Source of the DNA: Mumia flava
GTDB taxonomy: Bacteria > Actinomycetota > Actinomycetes > Propionibacteriales > Nocardioidaceae
Reading direction: 5' to 3'
Length of the DNA stretch: 64,000 bases
Assembly (NCBI RefSeq): GCF_002797495.1
Contig: NZ_PGEZ01000001.1
Span: forward strand, 992,001 to 1,056,000
Positions 25,841-34,107 of this stretch are shown here, piece after piece. The translations under genes and the position numbers were made by a program. The stretch's first letter is position 1; the number at the start of each line of letters is the position of its first letter. The notes under the pieces were generated by a model. That model saw only the letters and a program-made list of their open reading frames with translations, was not told the origin of the DNA and did not search any database.

Positions 25841-27000
25841 TGGCGCTCTACCTTCATGACGGATCTGTCGGCGGTCAGGCAACCTGGACGGAGGCGGCTC
25901 TTACTGCCGGCGTCGCCGACGGTGCGGTAATGAGCCCTTTCTTTACGCCACAGGTTCCGCGGCCGAGGAACCCGTCAGGGGAGGACTACGCAGATCGAAT
26001 TCGGGGTGCACACGGCGAGGTGATTTTCGATTCGACCACACACGCGGTCACCTTGCCCGGCGTCGACAATTGGGCCAACTACCGCACCTGGTCCTTGTGG
26101 GGTGGTCCTCGCGGCGACCTCTCAACACCTGCTCTGGTCCAAGAGCATGTGGCTCGCGTGTTCGACCACCAGACCGCATTGGGGACACCGCATCTCACGC
26201 CAACGCTGACGTTGGACAATCCGATCGGGCCCTCCGCGGACAGCGCGGTTGAACTGGCAGAAGAGGGCCGGGCTCAGGACCATGATGCTTGGCAGTCCCT
26301 CAGCGGTCGACGAGGGTTCTGGTTGTCGCCAGATCTGGACGCCTACGTGGGATCACTCGTCAGCCTTCGGGCGCCGACCTGGTTTGTGACAGTTGTGCGC
26401 GACACCATGGACTATCCGCCGGACACGAGTGACCTCCGACAGACTGCGGCGGTCTGCCGGACAGTCCAGACTCTCGCCAGGCGCTCACGCGTCGTCCTGT
26501 GCCAGTCCGATCTCTTCGGCCTTCCCGGGGTTGCGGCTGGTGCAGATTCCGTCGGATCGGGTTGGCACACCAAGCAGCGGGTCTGCTGCCCAGCCACATA
26601 CCAACAAAACGACCCGACTCAGGTGCGGCGTCAAGCCGAATGGCACACCTTCGAGGGGCTCGCGGCCCGGCTTCACAACTCTGTGAGCGACATCCTCCAG
26701 CGCAACGACGCCACAAGGGCGAACTCCCTCTACAGGGGAACGGTGTCGTCCGCCACGGCGGACCTTCGTCACCACCACCTCGGCGCCGTGCGCGCTCTTG
26801 TCGCGACAGTGGATTCGGCCGGAAGCAGCCCTGCAGACCGTGTGCAGGCCTTGCGGGACATCTACGAGTTCTCGATCTCGGAACTTGACGATTTCACACG
26901 CCGCTACAGCCGACTATTCCAGCAGGTGCGCGGGCAGCACATTGATGGCCCCTTGGGAGGTCTTGAGGCGTACGCCCGGGCGGAGGGGATCTGGACCTAG
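25840..27000 (+). CDS. Unrecognised protein coupled to the Ser/Thr kinase
   Basis: 386 aa from ATG 25840, sharing one base with the kinase stop. No family recognised. Alternating hydrophobic strands and helices, with WFVTVVRDTMDYPP near 185 and VVLCQSDLFGLPGVAAGADS then VGSGWHTKQRVCCP near 225-255, are compatible with an alpha/beta barrel, but this is only a pattern impression. Trp-rich, no signal or membrane segments. The kinase partner suggests it is either the substrate or the effector controlled by phosphorylation. Ends in a CTAG that is also the stop of the opposite gene. Confidence 0.7.
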   Translation: MALYLHDGSVGGQATWTEAALTAGVADGAVMSPFFTPQVPRPRNPSGEDYADRIRGAHGEVIFDSTTHAVTLPGVDNWANYRTWSLWGGPRGDLSTPALVQEHVARVFDHQTALGTPHLTPTLTLDNPIGPSADSAVELAEEGRAQDHDAWQSLSGRRGFWLSPDLDAYVGSLVSLRAPTWFVTVVRDTMDYPPDTSDLRQTAAVCRTVQTLARRSRVVLCQSDLFGLPGVAAGADSVGSGWHTKQRVCCPATYQQNDPTQVRRQAEWHTFEGLAARLHNSVSDILQRNDATRANSLYRGTVSSATADLRHHHLGAVRALVATVDSAGSSPADRVQALRDIYEFSISELDDFTRRYSRLFQQVRGQHIDGPLGGLEAYARAEGIWT

Positions 27001-27779
27001 AGTCGCTTGGCCGAGCTCAGCGAGACCGTGTCGCCGAGAGCAGCCAACACGTACTCGCTCGCCAGGAGACGCTTGGGGACCTTCAGCCTCGAAAGTCGCG
27101 GACGGACTAGCCACTTACCGTCCACGTAGAGGCCTACGCCTAATGCCGAGAACCTGGTTACTGCGGAAGTTCTTACCTTCTCGCTCATCCGAGGAAGGAC
27201 GAGGGTGGTCGAATCCGCATAGGCCCCGTACCTGAGACACTGATCTAGACCCGATCGCCAATCGTCCACCTTCGCTTCCAGGGCATACGTTCGCCCCACC
27301 GGCTCGAAGCCATCCGCCCGGAACCACCGGTCCCCTTGGCGGTGGACGGCTCCGACTTTGGCCAATCCAAGGAGCACCCTGCTCGCTTGCCGCTTGGTCA
27401 ATCCCAGCAATCCTGCTAGGGAGTCGACCGTGACCGGGCGCGTCGTGCTCAGGCTGGCGACCAGGCGCATGGCCGGTTCCGACAAAATTGGCGGAGCACC
27501 AACGGCCAGCCGCCTATGGAGCGCGGCTTGATCAAGCGAGGCAACCAACAGGTCAGGCAGTCCGACTGGCAGCGGACACTCCGGTACAAGGAAGTTCAAG
27601 CTGCCGGCGGGCAACCGCAAGCGATCAGCCGCCGCGCGTAGATCCGGTTCAACCAGACGTTCCTGAACCGGCTCGAACCGACGGCCTCCCAGCGAGGACG
27701 CGGCAGCGACTTCGACCGCCGCGCTTGCACGACCACCTGACCCCTGCGGGCGGCTCATGAGATCTGTCGGCTCCACCAC
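26997..27779 (-). CDS. Winged-helix protein with PD-(D/E)XK-like nuclease motif
   Basis: 260 aa. A winged helix (RPVTVDSLAGLLGLTKRQAS, about 114-133, then RVLLGLAKVGAVHRQGDRWF) is set between GLPDLLVASL (Pro-Asp at 75-76) and YALEAKVDDWRSGLDQCLRY (Glu 168, Lys 170, Gln 180). The E-x-K followed by DW...GLDQ...Y...AD matches a restriction-endonuclease-fold motif IIa I have seen in several actinobacterial HTH proteins; nuclease activity is inference. GTG 27779 chosen for GGTTAGG upstream. Convergent with the kinase operon, stop codons overlapping. Confidence 0.62.
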   Translation of the reverse strand: MVEPTDLMSRPQGSGGRASAAVEVAAASSLGGRRFEPVQERLVEPDLRAAADRLRLPAGSLNFLVPECPLPVGLPDLLVASLDQAALHRRLAVGAPPILSEPAMRLVASLSTTRPVTVDSLAGLLGLTKRQASRVLLGLAKVGAVHRQGDRWFRADGFEPVGRTYALEAKVDDWRSGLDQCLRYGAYADSTTLVLPRMSEKVRTSAVTRFSALGVGLYVDGKWLVRPRLSRLKVPKRLLASEYVLAALGDTVSLSSAKRL

Positions 27780-27909
27780 GCAAACCTAACCCAGCCCCAC
27801 CGACAGCGTCCGGCATGGGCATCGACCGCGCTGCTGCTGGGGCCTCGACCGTCGGCTCTGACGGCCATCACGGGTTCCCCTAAGGCGGTCGCCCAGCCCA
27901 AGAACTGAG

Positions 27910-27932
27910 CTTCTTGCGGACGCTGTGCGGAC
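27910..27932. repeat. Right copy of 23-bp imperfect direct repeat (attachment-site candidate)
   Basis: Same two blocks (CTTCTTGCGGAC and TGCGGAC, four-base gap) as at 20535-20557. It lies 44 bp downstream of the ychF stop codon, which would make the ychF 3' flank the integration point. The gap bases differ (GCTG here, TATT there). Confidence 0.5.
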
Positions 27933-27975
27933 TGGGAGCCCCTACACCCCGCCTGACCTGCGCAAACGCGTCGAT

Positions 27976-29052
27976 TCAGACGTTGAAGCGGAACTCCACC
28001 ACGTCGCCGTCGGCCATCACGTAGTCCTTGCCCTCCATGCGGACCTTGCCCGCCGACTTCGCCGCGTTCATCGAGCCGGCCTCGACGAGGTCGTCGTACG
28101 AGACGATCTCGGCCTTGATGAAGCCCTTCTGGAAGTCGGTGTGGATCACGCCGGCGGCCTCGGGTGCGGTAGCGCCGCGCTTGATCGTCCACGCGCGGGC
28201 CTCCTTCGGGCCGGCGGTGAGGTAGGTCTGGAGGCCGAGGGTGTCGAAGCCGACACGCGCGAGCACGTCGAGGCCCGGCTCGTCGATGCCCATCTCCTTG
28301 AGCATCTCGAGCGCCTCGTCGTCGTCGCCGAGCTCGACCAGCTCGGCCTCGAACTTCGCGTCGAGGAAGACCGCCTCGGCGGGCGCGACGATCGCGCGCA
28401 TCCGCTCCTTCAGCTCGTCGTCGGCGAGCTCGTCGGAGTCGCAGTTGAAGACGAAGAGCTGCGGCTTCGCGCTGAGCAGGTGCAGGTCGTACAGCGGCTC
28501 GAGGTCGAGACCGGCCGCGAACACGCCCTGACCGGTCTCGAGGACGGTCTGCGCCTGCTTCACGGCCTCGACCTTGGCAGCGAGCTCCTTGTCGCGCTTC
28601 GCCTCGCGCTCAAGGCGCGGCAGTGCGTTCTCGATCGTCTGGAGGTCGGCGAGGACGAGCTCGGTCTGGATCGTCTCGATGTCGTCGGACGGTGACACCT
28701 TGCCGTCGACGTGCGTGACGTCCTCGTCGCGGAAGACGCGGGTGACCTGGCAGATCGCGTCGGACTCGCGGATGTGGCTCAGGAACTTGTTGCCGAGCCC
28801 TTCCCCCTCCGACGCGCCACGGACGATGCCGGCGATGTCGACGAACTGCACGGTCGCCGGGAGGATCTTCTCCGAGGAGAACATCTGCGCGAGCGTGCCG
28901 AGCCGGGGATCGGGGACGCCGACCACGCCGACGTTCGGCTCGATCGTCGCGAACGGGTAGTTCGCCGCGAGGACGTCGTTCTTGGTCAGGGCGTTGAAGA
29001 GGGTCGACTTGCCTGCGTTCGGCAGGCCGACGATGCCGATGGTGAGTGCCAC
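27976..29052 (-). CDS. ychF: Ribosome-binding ATPase YchF
   Basis: 358 aa, full length Obg-family P-loop protein that hydrolyses ATP and binds ribosomes. G1 GLPNAGKST (9-17), G3 DIAGIV, and NCDSDE in place of the GTP-specific NKxD explain its ATP preference. The C-terminal TGS-like ubiquitin-fold domain ends in MADGDVVEFRFNV. GTG start. Core gene; the island ends just beyond its 3' end. Confidence 0.97.
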   Translation of the reverse strand: MALTIGIVGLPNAGKSTLFNALTKNDVLAANYPFATIEPNVGVVGVPDPRLGTLAQMFSSEKILPATVQFVDIAGIVRGASEGEGLGNKFLSHIRESDAICQVTRVFRDEDVTHVDGKVSPSDDIETIQTELVLADLQTIENALPRLEREAKRDKELAAKVEAVKQAQTVLETGQGVFAAGLDLEPLYDLHLLSAKPQLFVFNCDSDELADDELKERMRAIVAPAEAVFLDAKFEAELVELGDDDEALEMLKEMGIDEPGLDVLARVGFDTLGLQTYLTAGPKEARAWTIKRGATAPEAAGVIHTDFQKGFIKAEIVSYDDLVEAGSMNAAKSAGKVRMEGKDYVMADGDVVEFRFNV

Positions 29053-29058
29053 GGGGCA

Positions 29059-29643
29059 CTAGCCTACGGGCTGCGTCCCACCGGCTCGCTCCCAGTCGGC
29101 CCGGGTCATCACGAAGATGTGCCCGTCGCCGTCGTACCACGGGTCGTCACGGATGCCGGTGTCGCGGAACCCGAGCCGCCGCGCGACCGCCGCGGAGGCG
29201 TCGTTGTCGGCGAACATGTCGCACCACAGCTCGTCGACGGGCGGCCGGTCGGGCCCGCTGCCGTCGAACCGCACGAACGTGTCGTCGAGCAGCGCACGGG
29301 CCGCCTCGGTCGCGTAACCACGGCCCTGGCTGTCGGGGTGCAGGTGCCAGCCGATCTGGTACTCCGGCGGCTCGGTCCGCGGCAGCGCCGCGACCATCAC
29401 GGTCCCGACGACGAGCCCGGTGTCCGCGACCTCGACGGCGTACGAGCGCATCCGCGGGTCGGGGTTCGGGGCCGACTCCTTCGCGATCCACGCCTCGGCC
29501 TCGTCCAGGGTCTCCATCAGGACGTACGGCGGGTCGCTCAGCCAGCGGATCACCTCGTACCGGCTGCGCAGGTCGAGGACGCGGGGTGCGTCGGAGGGGA
29601 CGTACGACCGCAGGAGCAGACGCTCGGTCCGGATCTCGCTCAC
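29059..29643 (-). CDS. GNAT family N-acetyltransferase (RimJ/RimL type)
   Basis: 194 aa. TERLLLRSYVPSDAPRVLDL at the N-terminus and YQIGWHLHPDSQGRGYATEA (acetyl-CoA loop QGRGYA) are typical of the RimJ/RimL-like acetyltransferase_3 group; ARRLGFRDTGIRDDPWYDG closes the fold. GTG 29643 overlaps the stop of the regulator gene upstream by four bases, so the two are coupled. Substrate may be a protein N-terminus or an antibiotic; not decidable. Confidence 0.88.
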   Translation of the reverse strand: MSEIRTERLLLRSYVPSDAPRVLDLRSRYEVIRWLSDPPYVLMETLDEAEAWIAKESAPNPDPRMRSYAVEVADTGLVVGTVMVAALPRTEPPEYQIGWHLHPDSQGRGYATEAARALLDDTFVRFDGSGPDRPPVDELWCDMFADNDASAAVARRLGFRDTGIRDDPWYDGDGHIFVMTRADWERAGGTQPVG

Positions 29644-30647
29644 GCCTCGTTCGTACCACGCGGCGTCACGGCTCCCCGACCCCCGCCGACGAGGTCGTCG
29701 CCGAGCTCGGAGCGCAGGTAGAGCACGGAGCGGCCGGCGCGCGCGGCGGACAGCAGCCCGGCGTCGCGCAGCGCACGCAGGTGCTGGCTGACGGCGCTCG
29801 GGGTGACGCCGAGCCTCCCGGCGAGCTCCGTCGTCGAGGCCGGCGTCGCCAGGGTGGTGAGCAGACCGGCGCGGACCTCCCCGAGCACGGCGGCCAGCGC
29901 CGCTGCGGGCTCGTCGGCGCGGCCCGCTTCCCAGAGGGTCCCGACACCGCGGGCGCCGTACATGATCAGTGGCGGCTCCTCGGCCGACACCGGGACCGAG
30001 GCGCCACGGGTGAAGAGCGACGGCACGAGGGTGAGCCCCTCGCCGGCGGTGCTGCGGCGGTAGTACAGCGGGTTGCTCAGGCGCACCGTCACGGTGCCGT
30101 CGGCGAATGCGACGCGGTCGCTCAGGTCCGCGAACATCGCCGCTGTGCCGCGCCGCGACATCGTCCGTCCGCGGTGCACGACGTCGGCCTCCAGGATGGA
30201 GCGCATCCGCGGCCACCAGGGCGCGAAGCAGGTCTCCCAGTAGGACGTGAGCACGGCGACGATCCGGGACCGTACGGCCGCCGCCGACCCGTCCAGCACC
30301 GACGGGAGTCCGTCGGGATGCACCTCGGCGAGGTCCTCGCGCACCACGGAAGCGGGCGTACGGGCGACCGCGGCGAGCTCGTCCTCGATCCGGGTGAGCG
30401 GTCCGGTGGGGCGCGGGGTGAGGAAGTCGGGCGTGCGCAGCTCCGGGCTGACCAGCGACAGGAGGAGCGTGCGGTCGAGCCGGCCGCGCGCGGGCTGGGT
30501 GTGCCGCAGCCACGGCAGGTGGACCGGGTAGCGGCCCGGGTCGCGCCAGGTCCGCAACGACAGCGTCAGCTCGTTCAGGGGCGACACCACGAACCGCACC
30601 TCCGCGAGATCCAGCCCCGCCAGCTCGTACTCGATCCGCGCGACCAT
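29640..30647 (-). CDS. ArsR-type winged-helix regulator with DUF5937-type N-terminus (paralogue 2)
   Basis: 335 aa from ATG 30647 (a TTG three codons earlier is also possible). The N-terminal effector half (EVRFVVSPLNELTLSLRTW, PLLSLVS-like segments, LTLVPSLFTRGA, PPLIMYGARGVGTLW) resembles the regulator at 16.2-17.2 kb. The C-terminal winged helix is GLLTTLATPASTTELAGRLG plus VTPSAVSQHLRALRDAGLLS. Divergent from an MFS transporter with a 56-bp gap, so it probably represses that exporter and its own operon with the GNAT gene. Confidence 0.87.
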   Translation of the reverse strand: MVARIEYELAGLDLAEVRFVVSPLNELTLSLRTWRDPGRYPVHLPWLRHTQPARGRLDRTLLLSLVSPELRTPDFLTPRPTGPLTRIEDELAAVARTPASVVREDLAEVHPDGLPSVLDGSAAAVRSRIVAVLTSYWETCFAPWWPRMRSILEADVVHRGRTMSRRGTAAMFADLSDRVAFADGTVTVRLSNPLYYRRSTAGEGLTLVPSLFTRGASVPVSAEEPPLIMYGARGVGTLWEAGRADEPAAALAAVLGEVRAGLLTTLATPASTTELAGRLGVTPSAVSQHLRALRDAGLLSAARAGRSVLYLRSELGDDLVGGGRGAVTPRGTNEA

Positions 30648-30703
30648 GAAGGACAACCCTAAATCAATACTCGTTCAGTTCGCGATGCGGGACAAAGGAT
30701 CTC

Positions 30704-31990
30704 GTGATCGAGACCTTCTTCCCGCGCGACCCGGTCGCCCGTGCGCTGACCCGGACCACGATGGCGTTCGCCCTCTCCAGCGGCGTCTTCTACACCGTGA
30801 GCGCGCTCTACTTCACGCGCGTCATCGGGCTCACCCCGACCACGGTCGGGCTCGGTCTCGGGATCGCCGGCGGCGCCGCGGTCGCCGCGTCGTACGGCGC
30901 GGGCTGGCTCTCGGACCGCACCGGCGCCCACCGCGTCCAGGTCTGGGCGACCGCGCTCCAGGGACTCGCGATCCTCGCGTACGTCGGGGCTCGCGACGTC
31001 TGGTCGTTCACGGTCGTGGCGGTGATCGCGCTCGTGGCCCGGGCGAGCCAGGGCACCGCACGGCAGGCACTCCTCGCCCGCTGGTACACCGGCGCCGACC
31101 GCGTCACCGTACGCGCCCGGATGCGGGTGGTGACCAACGTCTTCATCGGGCTCGGCACCACGGTCGCCGCGCTGGCCCTGCTGATCGACACGCCCCTCGC
31201 CTATCAGGCCGCCATGCTGTCGGTGGGCGCTCTCCTGCTGCTCGCGACGATCCCGATCGCGCGACTCCCCCGACGGGTCCCCGACCTCGCCGCACGGATG
31301 CTCGCCGACGACGACGCCGCTCCCTCGAACGACGACCCGCCGGGACGGCGGAACACCGACTCCCGGCACCCGCTGCGCGACCGCACGTACGTCACCAGCG
31401 TCGCTCTGAACTCCGTGGTCGCGATGCACTTCGGGCTGCAGACCATCGGAGTCCCCCTCTGGGTCGCGACCACGGACGCACCGAAGGCGATGGTCTCGGC
31501 GCTGCTCGTGCTCAACACGATCCTGGTCGCGTCGCTCCAGGTCCGTGCCTCGCGCGGCACCCACGACGTACGGCTGGCCGGGGTGGCGGTCCGACGCGGC
31601 GGGTGGCTGCTCGCCGCCGCGTGCCTCGTCTACGCCGGAGCGGCGTACGGGAACCTCGCGGCCGCCTGCGCGCTGCTGGTGATCGGAGCGGTGCTGCACT
31701 CGCTCGCCGAGATCCTCGCGGAGGCCGGTGGCTGGGGCATGGCGTTCGAGCTCGCCGACCCCCGGCGCGCGGGGGCCTACCAGGGCCTGACCCAGACGGG
31801 CTACGCGCTCGCGGCGATGCTCTCCCCGATCGCCGTCACCGTGCTCGCGATCCGGCACGGCACCCTCGGGTGGATCGCGCTGGCGGTCCTGTTCGCGGCG
31901 GCGGGAACCGGAGCGGCGGCTCTGGCGCGACAGGCGGCGTCCCGACCCGCGTCGGCGCGGCACCCCGATCCGGTGACGACCGCGGCCTAG
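30704..31990 (+). CDS. MFS transporter (exporter-like)
   Basis: 428 aa, about 12 membrane helices, central cytoplasmic loop rich in Asp/Arg (about 205-230). The loop between helices 2 and 3 reads AGWLSDRTGAHR, the MFS motif A (GxLaDrxGrr). GTG 30704 has AAAGGA upstream. Paired with the divergent ArsR-type regulator, a common arrangement for drug efflux pumps. Substrate unknown. Confidence 0.92.
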   Translation: MIETFFPRDPVARALTRTTMAFALSSGVFYTVSALYFTRVIGLTPTTVGLGLGIAGGAAVAASYGAGWLSDRTGAHRVQVWATALQGLAILAYVGARDVWSFTVVAVIALVARASQGTARQALLARWYTGADRVTVRARMRVVTNVFIGLGTTVAALALLIDTPLAYQAAMLSVGALLLLATIPIARLPRRVPDLAARMLADDDAAPSNDDPPGRRNTDSRHPLRDRTYVTSVALNSVVAMHFGLQTIGVPLWVATTDAPKAMVSALLVLNTILVASLQVRASRGTHDVRLAGVAVRRGGWLLAAACLVYAGAAYGNLAAACALLVIGAVLHSLAEILAEAGGWGMAFELADPRRAGAYQGLTQTGYALAAMLSPIAVTVLAIRHGTLGWIALAVLFAAAGTGAAALARQAASRPASARHPDPVTTAA

Positions 31991-31993
31991 CGT
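31988..31993 (+). promoter_or_regulatory. -10 box overlapping the MFS stop codon, leaderless start of the DUF6542 gene
   Basis: TAGCGT, whose TAG is the MFS stop codon, lies exactly six bases before GTG 32000. GGAGGC also occurs between them, but too close to act as a normal Shine-Dalgarno. Confidence 0.4.
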
Positions 31994-31999
31994 GGAGGC

Positions 32000-32452
32000 G
32001 TGGAGCACCGGGCCCGCGGTTCCGGACCGACCCGGCAGCCGCGGTCGCGTCGGCGCCGGGCGCTCACCGCACGCGCCGCCTCGCTCGACCTGAGCCGCCG
32101 CGGGGTCGTACTCGTCGCCGGCGGAGTCGCCGGCGCGTGTGCCTGGGCCGACATCGGGCTGACCGGTCGGCTGGGGTGGTTCTTCGACGTCATGTTCGTG
32201 CTCGTGTCGATCACGAACGCACTCGCCGCCGGCGCGGACGCGCTGTACGTCCCGATGATCACGCCGCCGCTGGTGATGCTCGGGGTGCTCGGCATCGTCG
32301 CCGCCGTCGCACCGTCGGCGATCGACGAGCCCGGAAGCCCTCCGGACGCGTCGTGGGTCCAGCTGGTCGTCGTCGGGCTGATCGCGCACGCGGTCGCACT
32401 CGCGATCGGCTACCTCGCCGCGCTCGGCACGGTCGGCTGGCGTCGCTCCTGA
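32000..32452 (+). CDS. DUF6542 membrane protein
   Basis: 150 aa. A basic N-terminus (about 40 residues, Arg-rich) precedes four hydrophobic helices (GVVLVAGGVAGACAWADIGL; WFFDVMFVLVSITNALAAG; LVMLGVLGIVAAVAP; WVQLVVVGLIAHAVALAIGY). The layout with AxWADIGLTGRLG matches DUF6542, an actinobacterial family near ychF/lytB/xseA. Function unknown. Confidence 0.75.
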   Translation: MEHRARGSGPTRQPRSRRRRALTARAASLDLSRRGVVLVAGGVAGACAWADIGLTGRLGWFFDVMFVLVSITNALAAGADALYVPMITPPLVMLGVLGIVAAVAPSAIDEPGSPPDASWVQLVVVGLIAHAVALAIGYLAALGTVGWRRS

Positions 32453-32467
32453 CAGCTCCCGCCCGAC

Positions 32468-32531
32468 CCTGATTCGTCGAGTTCCGGTCGGATTCGGGGC
32501 GCCGGATCGCGCCGCAACTCGACGAATCGGG
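32468..32531. terminator. Bidirectional hairpin between convergent genes
   Basis: Perfect 13-bp arms GATTCGTCGAGTT (32471-32483) and AACTCGACGAATC (32516-32528), extended by CCC/GGG across a single bulged T. It sits between the DUF6542 and DUF389 genes, which converge here. The loop itself contains a second GC-rich palindromic segment. Confidence 0.7.
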
Positions 32532-32543
32532 CACGGATCCGGC

Positions 32544-33512
32544 TCAGCCGTTCACCCGGCTCCCGACGTCGTGGACGACGACCACGTCGGGACTCCAGCC
32601 GAGCAGCTCGTCCACGTCCGCCTGGAGCGCGTCGACAGGCGGAAGCTCGTCCGGGCTGCGGACCTCGATGATCGGCCGGTGCGCCTGCCAGCCGACGTCG
32701 ACGATCTCCGCGGAGGGCGTGTCGGCGAGCCAGATCTCAGCCGCTTCACGCACCTGGCGCTCCCACAGGTTCGTCAGGGTGTTGCCCGTGATCGGGATCG
32801 CCACGAGCGCCACGCACACGGCCAGGAGCCCGTAGACGCGCAGACGTGCGCGGCGGGTCCCCCCGGCCTCCTCAGCGAACCCGGCGGCGGTCAGGACGAC
32901 CATCGCCGCGATCACGAGGGCGGTCACGTTCGAGACGAACAGCACGAGCGCCCCGAGCGCGAGCGCTGGGGACCCGGTCCCGAGACAGACACCGACCACG
33001 CCGAGCGGCGGCACCAGCGAGATCGCGATCGCGACCCCGGGGAGGACGTCACCGACATCCTTGCGCGTGATCGCGACGGCTCCGACGAACCCGGTCGCGA
33101 TGGCGGCGATCAGGTCCGGTACGCGCGGTGAGGTGCGGCCGGTGACCTGCGAGTTGCCCAGCACGGAGGCGGGGTCGAGCACGATCAGGGAGAGCACCAC
33201 GCCGAGCACGATCACCACCGCCGCCCCGATCACGACGGTGACGAGCGAACGCCAGGCCAGCCCGCCCTGGCCGGTGACGACCCCGAGCCCGATGCCGAGG
33301 ATTGGGGTGGAGAGCGGGGCGACGATCATCGCGCCGATCACCGTCGCCGTCGAGTCGCCGATCACGCCGGCGATCGCGATCACACCCGACAGCGTGAGCA
33401 TCAGCCAGAACGCGGAACGCTTCGCTCGCGCGTCGCCGGCGGTCAGGTCGAGCCGGTCGGTGAGGTCGTCGAGACTGACGCGCTGGGAGGTCGGGACCAG
33501 GCGGTGGAGCAT
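32544..33512 (-). CDS. DUF389 membrane protein
   Basis: 322 aa. Six to eight helices of which VIGAMIVAPLSTPILGIGLG, PDLIAAIATGFVGAVAITRK and LPGVAIAISLVPPLGVVGVC are the DUF389 (TIGR00341-like) signature. The C-terminal 80 residues form a cytoplasmic domain (IIEVRSPDELPPVDALQADV). ATG 33512, one codon after a GTG, follows GGGGGGCC. Members are uncharacterised; ion or solute transport is only a guess. Confidence 0.9.
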   Translation of the reverse strand: MLHRLVPTSQRVSLDDLTDRLDLTAGDARAKRSAFWLMLTLSGVIAIAGVIGDSTATVIGAMIVAPLSTPILGIGLGVVTGQGGLAWRSLVTVVIGAAVVIVLGVVLSLIVLDPASVLGNSQVTGRTSPRVPDLIAAIATGFVGAVAITRKDVGDVLPGVAIAISLVPPLGVVGVCLGTGSPALALGALVLFVSNVTALVIAAMVVLTAAGFAEEAGGTRRARLRVYGLLAVCVALVAIPITGNTLTNLWERQVREAAEIWLADTPSAEIVDVGWQAHRPIIEVRSPDELPPVDALQADVDELLGWSPDVVVVHDVGSRVNG

Positions 33513-33598
33513 CACGGCCCCCCGAGACGCCGCAGCGGGCCACCGGCCCGAAGGCCCGTGACCCGCTGCGCGCGATCCACTGCGAAGACCTCAGCCGG

Positions 33599-33979
33599 TC
33601 AGCGGCCCATCGCCTTCGCCTTGAGGTGGTCGAACTCGTCCTGGGTGATCGTGCCGGCGTCGAGCAGCGCCTTCGCCGAGGCGATCTCGTCGGCGGGACT
33701 CTGTCCGGCGACCTGCTGGATGTAGGAGTCGGTCGCGTCCTTCGCCTGCTGCGCTGCGGCCATCTGCCGACGCGCCATCCCCGGACCGCGGGCGATCAGG
33801 TAGACCAGTGCGGTCAGGAACGGGACCACGATCAAGAAGAACACCCACACGGCCTTCCACCAGCCGCTGAGCTCGTGGTCGCGGAAGAGGTCGGTGATGA
33901 TCTGGAACAGGACGATCAAGTAGGCCACGAAGAGGAAGGCCCAGATCATCAGCCAGAAGAAGTCCCAGAAGTCGTCCAT
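33599..33979 (-). CDS. Membrane protein with PLDc_N and SHOCT domains
   Basis: 126 aa. Two N-terminal helices (FWLMIWAFLFVAYLIVLFQI; WWKAVWVFFLIVVPFLTALV) separated by TDLFRDHELSG form the PLDc_N-type module, and the last 35 residues (SPADEIASAKALLDAGTITQ...) are a SHOCT domain. ATG 33979 has AAAGG upstream. Second SHOCT protein in the window; membrane stress role is inferred only. Confidence 0.85.
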   Translation of the reverse strand: MDDFWDFFWLMIWAFLFVAYLIVLFQIITDLFRDHELSGWWKAVWVFFLIVVPFLTALVYLIARGPGMARRQMAAAQQAKDATDSYIQQVAGQSPADEIASAKALLDAGTITQDEFDHLKAKAMGR

Positions 33980-34107
33980 TGAACGTGCCTTTCGAGCAGG
34001 GGTTATGGCGGCCATCCGGGAGATGACCGGCCCGATAGTCGTGCAGGCAGCAGCCTAGTGGTTCCCGTCTGCACGGACTCCGCTTGTGCCCAGATCGGGG
34101 TGTCGAG

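Noticed and set aside
30659-32389. 576-codon minus-strand frame over the MFS transporter
   Set aside because: Antisense to a 12-helix transporter; composition is typical of a shadow frame.
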